Source of the DNA: Lantana camara
Taxonomy: Eukaryota; Streptophyta; Magnoliopsida; Lamiales; Verbenaceae
Reading direction: 5' to 3'
Assembly: GCA_037501455.1 (NCBI GenBank)
Contig: CM074857.1
Coordinates: forward strand, 111,571,501-111,635,500
Length of the DNA: 64,000 nucleotides
In this document: piece by piece, positions 59,799 to 64,000 of the stretch
Numbering within the stretch: the stretch's first letter is position 1
How the letters are laid out: each line of letters opens with the position of its first letter
Made by a program: the position numbers and the translations under genes
Notes under the pieces: model-generated
Databases searched by the model: none
The model's input: the letters and a program-made list of their open reading frames with translations, nothing else
Told to the model about the DNA's origin: nothing

Positions 59799-61375
59799 CC
59801 ACCAACCATGGAAACTAGGCAATAAATGTAACATATACAACCTATATCACTCATATAAGAAGCTAGGAATCAATCACCTCAAGCAAAGAGCAAGAAATCA
59901 CCAATTTAGCTAAACCCTTACTATTCACGTAGGGAAGCAAAGGCATGCCAAACTCACTCCAAACTCAGAAATTAAACCATGGAAACGACAAGCACGACGA
60001 GGGGATTCCGAAACATACCTAAGTTCGAGAAAAGACGAAGAAACGAGAGAGATATTGGCTTGGGAAGTTGGATGATCAAACTTGAAGGTTTGGCTTCTTG
60101 CTTGGCTTGGAGTTGCTGTTGTTGAACGTAAATGAAGGAGAAAGAAGAATGGTTCAGCCTTTAAGGCTGAGCCGGTTCGGTTCAAGGTTTCCGGTTCAAG
60201 TTGGTTCGGTTTAACAAATACGGGTTCAAATATGGCCAACTCAATTTAAAACGAATAAAACATAAGCAACAAATAGTTCAAGTAATTCATATAAGTTCAA
60301 ATAATTCAAAATAGTCCTATACGAATAATCTAAAACGCAAATAATATTAAATCACATAATTTACCTGTACCGACTGTGAGTCGGGGTGTTACACTGAGGA
60401 ACCCCTGAACAACTGAGCACACAGAACACAAGACTCAGACTCCAACAACAACCACAAAGATGCACGGCCATGCTCACGAACACAATGATGCAACATGTAA
60501 TTCACATTTATACAATCAAGTCATTCATAACAAATTACATTCACTTTACATATTAAGAGATGCATAACTTTATAAAATTCATAACATCAATTAGATAAAA
60601 TAAATCAAGACATTACGAATCTAATTCTTATCATATACCAAGTCTCGAGAGAATAAACTTTAATTACATAACAATTTTTATACATAAATACATAATTGCA
60701 CAATTTACAATATTCCAACAAATAGCATACTTAAACTATTCATTTAAATTAAATATAAGTATCCTTTCATAATTTATTTCTTATGTTTCATATAATTACA
60801 CAAACAATTTAGTTTCCAAATATTACATTAACACCTCTTAAATAAGAAATATTCCCAATTAATAGGCATAAAACGAGGCAATTAATTCAAGAATTCAAGA
60901 ATTGGGTCTTCCATACATCATAACATATTTTCAAATATCATACAACTCATAATTTCATTCATCGTACATATATTGTCGAATTTTACAAGAAAGCAATTAA
61001 CGAATAAAAATACAATAAGTTCAAAAATTCATAATAAATCAACCCGCCATCCGATTGACGAACGGAAAGTGGCGTTGAACTCACCACGACGAAACGGACC
61101 TGCAGTCTGAAGGGCGTCGAAACGCCGCTACCGGAGCTGGCCGAACCACCACCAGCAGCCACCAGACCACCACCTCTGGTGGCCGAAAAAAATCCCCGTG
61201 AACGGCGAAATGTTCGTCTCAGCAAGCACAACAAAACCCCTCGATCAATTTCTGAAAATATGAACCCACCGAATTTAATTAAAGAAAAATTGATACGAAT
61301 TAATCACCCAAATTTTAGAAGCCGAGAAACGAAATTAAATTCAAACCGCTGGGCGAAATGAAAATCCGAGCATAC

Positions 61376-61833
61376 CGTTGGAGAACCCATGACTAAATCT
61401 TTGAAACCCCTATGGTGTTCATCGGAAAAGCCGCCATTGACCGACGTCCATCAGCTTTGACCGGCCAATTCGCCAGCGGCCGGTTAGATTCGGACGATAG
61501 GACCACCGGAATTGGAATTTTCTCCTCAAGACAATTCTAACCGTATAAAATTCGACCCAGTTCTGTTGCCGGAGCTGAGCTCCGCCGCTGTAGCCAAAGT
61601 CCTCCGTGCCTACAACTCGCCATGCCGCCTACTGTGGCCATTTTTAGGACAATCCGATGCCAGAAATGGGTTTGGGAGGGTAAGAACCACCAAAGTTCCT
61701 CGAAAAAAGTCGCCAGAACCGCGGCGGCGAGAATTCAAGCGACGCATTACTGTAGCGGTTAGAATCTATATATATAGCAAGAAAATTCTCACCGCGTTAC
61801 CAGTTTGATGCCTGAATTCTCTCCGCCGCCGCT
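61376..61833 (-). promoter_or_regulatory. Promoter and first-exon-like segment of LTR D
   Basis: A TATA run (61767-61776) sits between two halves of an inverted repeat: gcggcggcgagaattc (61721-61736) and gaattctctccgccgccgc (61814-61832). Downstream (minus strand) about 390 nt of GC-rich sequence leads to a donor-like ACG|GTATGC after 61376. Plus-strand frames here are chance products. Confidence 0.45.
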
Positions 61834-64000
61834 ATTAACCAGTACTCTATGAAGTCTGACAATTTCACCACAGTACTTTTTGGCTAGCTTATTTACCTTG
61901 TCGGACATCCGTATAGCAAGAAAATGTACTGACTTAGTTAATTGATCCACGATTACCCAAATTCTATCAAGACCACCTTTAACTCGTGGTAATCCTGATA
62001 CAAAATCCATTGCTATTTGTTCCTATTACCATTCTGGAATAGGCAATTGCTGAAGTAGCCCTGATGGCTTCTGATGCTCTGTTTTCACCACTGACAAGTC
62101 AAACACTGTTTTACATAGTTAACCACATCTCTCTTCAACCCGTTCCACCAGTAATTTTGCTTGAGATCTCGGTACATCTTATTCCCTCTAGGATGTACAG
62201 AATAAGCAGTCTTATGAACTTCGTCAAGAATAACAGTTTTAACTCTTCAGGAACCACAACCCTATTCTTGAACCTGAGAATTCTCGTGTCATCAAACCCA
62301 AACGGACATTCAGGATCCTCTCGAGCTTTCCTTACTAATTTTTGAACCTCAGAATCACTTCTCTATGCCTCGAATATCCGTTGTCTCAAATCAGGATGAA
62401 TCGAGATGTTAGAGATACAAGCTCTTATCTTGATCGGCTCTACTTTATCTCCAATATCCACTTTCAAATTAGATGTACTAGCCTTCTTTCTAAGTGCATC
62501 TGCGACCACGTTGGCTTTACCTGGATGGTATCGGATCGTACACTCGTAATCCTCAAGAATCTCCATTCAATGTCGTTGCCTTGCGTTCAACTCCTTCCGA
62601 GAGAACAAGTACTGAAGACTTTTGTGGTTTGTGAAAATCTCAAAAGAAACTCTATAAAGATAGTGCCTCCACTTCAAAAGGGTGAAAATGACTGCTGCTA
62701 ATTCCAGATCATGCATGGGATAATTCTTCTCATGTTCATTTAGCTTCCCAGAGGCATAAGCGATTACCTTCCCGTGTTGCATCAAAACACAACCCAAACC
62801 TTCTTTTGAAGTATCGGTATACACAACAAACCCTTCAGTGCCCTCGGGAAGTGCTAACATTGGTGCCGACGTTAGCTTCTTTTTCAAGAGTTGGAAACTC
62901 GCCTTACACGCCTCATCCCACTCAAGCTTAGCCTCCTTATTGGTTAGTCGGGTCATCGGGACAGCAATCTTCGAAAAATCCTTTACAAATCTCCGATAAT
63001 ATCCTGCCAAACCCAAAAAACTTCGGACTTTTGAAGCATTCTTCAGACTCTGCCACTGTAAAACTGTCTCAACCTTCGAAGGATCTACTTCTAGTCCTCT
63101 ACTCGAGACAATGTGGCCCAAGAAAATCACCCGATCAATCTAGGACTCACATTTGCTGAACTTTGCATATAACTGGTGTTCTCTCAGAGTCCCTAACACC
63201 AATCTGAGATGTCGAGCATGATTCTCTGCTGATCTTGAATACACAAGGATATCATCTATAAAAATCACCATGAATTTTCGAGGTAAGGTTGGAAAATCCT
63301 GTGCATCATATCCATGAAAGATGCTGGGGCATTTGTCAATCCAAACTGCATCACTACAAACTCGTAATGCCTATACCGGTTGTTAAATCCCATCTTAGGA
63401 ATATCTGATCCCCGGATTTTCGACTGATAGTACCCCTGTCTCAAATCAAGCTTCGAGTACACCTTCGATCCTTGCAAGAGATCAAACAAATCTTCAATGT
63501 GAGGCAAAGGATACTTATTCTTCACTGTCATCCGATTTAATTCCCGGTAATCGATGCACATTCTCAGAGTTCCATCCTTCTTCTTAACAAAGAGAACCGG
63601 TGCACCCCACGGCGAAGAACTCGGCTGAATATAGCCATTCTTGAGAAGTTCTTCAAGTTGAATCTTTAACTCTTTCAACTCAGCTGGAGCCATACAGTAA
63701 GGAGTCTTAGAATAAGGCTCTGACCCCAGGTGCAAATCTATCACAAACTCAATTTCCCGATCTGGTGACAAAGAACCCAGATTCTCCGGAAAAACATCGG
63801 GATAGTCTTTTACCACTTTTATCTCCTCAAGCCGTGCTTGATCCTACGGTTTATTAAGGAGATAGGCAATGTATCCCATAGCTCCATCTCTTACTAGCTT
63901 ATGAGCTTCAGTGAAAGACAAGAGAGGCACCGTATTTGATCCACTTTCCACAATCACTTCTTCACCCAACCGGACTCTCTTAGCAAAGCAATCAACCATA
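61834..64000 (-). pseudogene. Decayed Gypsy pol (protease end to integrase), continues past window
   Basis: From right to left: protease tail and RT first half (63816-63265, with CIDYREL and [10 protein letters not shown]), a shift just before the FIDD region, a stop near 63140, RT end/RNase H (63130-62567), linker (62566-62363), integrase finger traces, and the integrase first acidic region (62010-61834, MDFVSGLP). Homology stops in the middle of integrase (after ...EIVRLH) at the junction with LTR D. Closest to element A pol by eye. Confidence 0.9.

Larger units (their letters stand above)
39139..60393 (-). mobile_element. Full-length Gypsy element 'B', nearly intact, split by element C
   Basis: LTR copies: 39139-41764 (2626 bp) and 46461-48496 plus 59804-60393 (2626 bp when joined). 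I noticed only two differences between them. Target duplication CTGAG (39134-39138 and 60394-60398) is perfect. Element length without C is about 9.95 kb. Primer site, polypurine tract and a gag-pol frame with a single stop are present. It sits in LTR D. Chromodomain and LTR size suggest Tekay/Del. Confidence 0.97.
46461..60393 (-). repeat. 5' LTR of element B, split by element C
   Basis: Parts 60393-59804 and 48496-46461. The break lies between the donor-like site (about 60019) and the palindrome cluster, inside what would be the first leader intron. Sequence on both sides joins exactly as in the uninterrupted copy (actccacc then aaccatgg). Confidence 0.95.
37432..61833 (-). mobile_element. 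LTR 'D', split by element B, 5' end missing
   Basis: Parts: 61833-60399 and 39138-37432 on the minus strand, about 3.1 kb joined. It ends GGGCGCTACA at 37432 next to a primer site. Its start lacks the usual TGTAACACCCC and U3: only about 55 nt separate a TATA run (61767-61776) from the junction with decayed integrase at about 61833. Donor-like ACG|GTATGC after 61376, donor AAG|GTGAGG after 39065 and a late acceptor TTTGTAG before 38133 follow the layout of the other LTRs. No palindrome cluster is evident in it. Confidence 0.7.

Noticed and set aside
61512..61808. 98-codon plus-strand frame in the GC-rich part of LTR D
   Set aside because: It lies antisense within the LTR first-exon-like region, runs over the TATA run, and shows no homology.

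Overview
This is repeat-rich plant nuclear DNA, probably from a eudicot. It holds one intact host gene, a 13-exon, minus-strand gene for the medium (mu) subunit of the AP-2 clathrin adaptor (6597-14567). Almost everything else is transposable elements: Ty3/Gypsy chromoviruses with very long LTRs that look like the Tekay/Del lineage (C-terminal chromodomain, iMet-type primer site TGGTATCAGAGC, 2.6-3.9 kb LTRs), a nearly intact intron-containing hAT transposon, a hAT MITE, a Mutator-like foldback element, a tRNA-derived SINE and part of a probable Copia LTR.

Layout. 1-953 is a minus-strand LTR. 1254-4256 is a solo Gypsy LTR (TSD CTAGC). 4486-5278 is a TIR element carrying cacggacacg-type repeats. 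6597-14567 is AP2M with a SINE in intron 11. 14948-18982 is a hAT element (8-bp TSD with 7/8 match) whose transposase gene is complete except for one frameshift. 19166-35310 onward is a plus-strand nest: old LTR remnants and a non-coding internal region interrupted by solo LTR 'F' (20961-34581), itself interrupted by full element 'A' (21371-32025, TSD TGGAT). 37432-61833 is a minus-strand nest: LTR 'D' interrupted by full element 'B' (39139-60393, TSD CTGAG), whose 5' LTR is interrupted by full element 'C' (48497-59798, TSD CCACC). 61834-64000 is a decayed minus-strand pol running off the window.

How the parts relate. B is nearly intact: its gag-pol frame is broken by a single UGA. A has several lesions. 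C has lost most of gag capsid and pol, yet its two 3.9-kb LTRs differ at only about five positions by eye, so it must have been mobilised in trans recently.

Most unusual signal. LTRs of five different families share an ordered architecture although most of their sequence does not align by eye. (i) Several U3s carry an 8-4-8 dyad with covarying arms. (ii) A strong splice donor follows. (iii) In four of five families, about 470 nt further on, comes a cluster of 4-6 short palindromes whose word is family-specific but fits one skeleton. (iv) Then comes a 65-70 bp candidate micro-exon bounded by AG and GT, and (v) a late acceptor near 'gagctaggcgg'. In addition, a CAG|G acceptor-like site lies directly before the gag ATG. 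This looks like a gene-like 5'-leader splicing module with its own structured RNA or DNA array. An unrelated array of small hairpins with changing stems lies at 35881-36235. All of this was read by eye; no alignment, folding or expression data were available.
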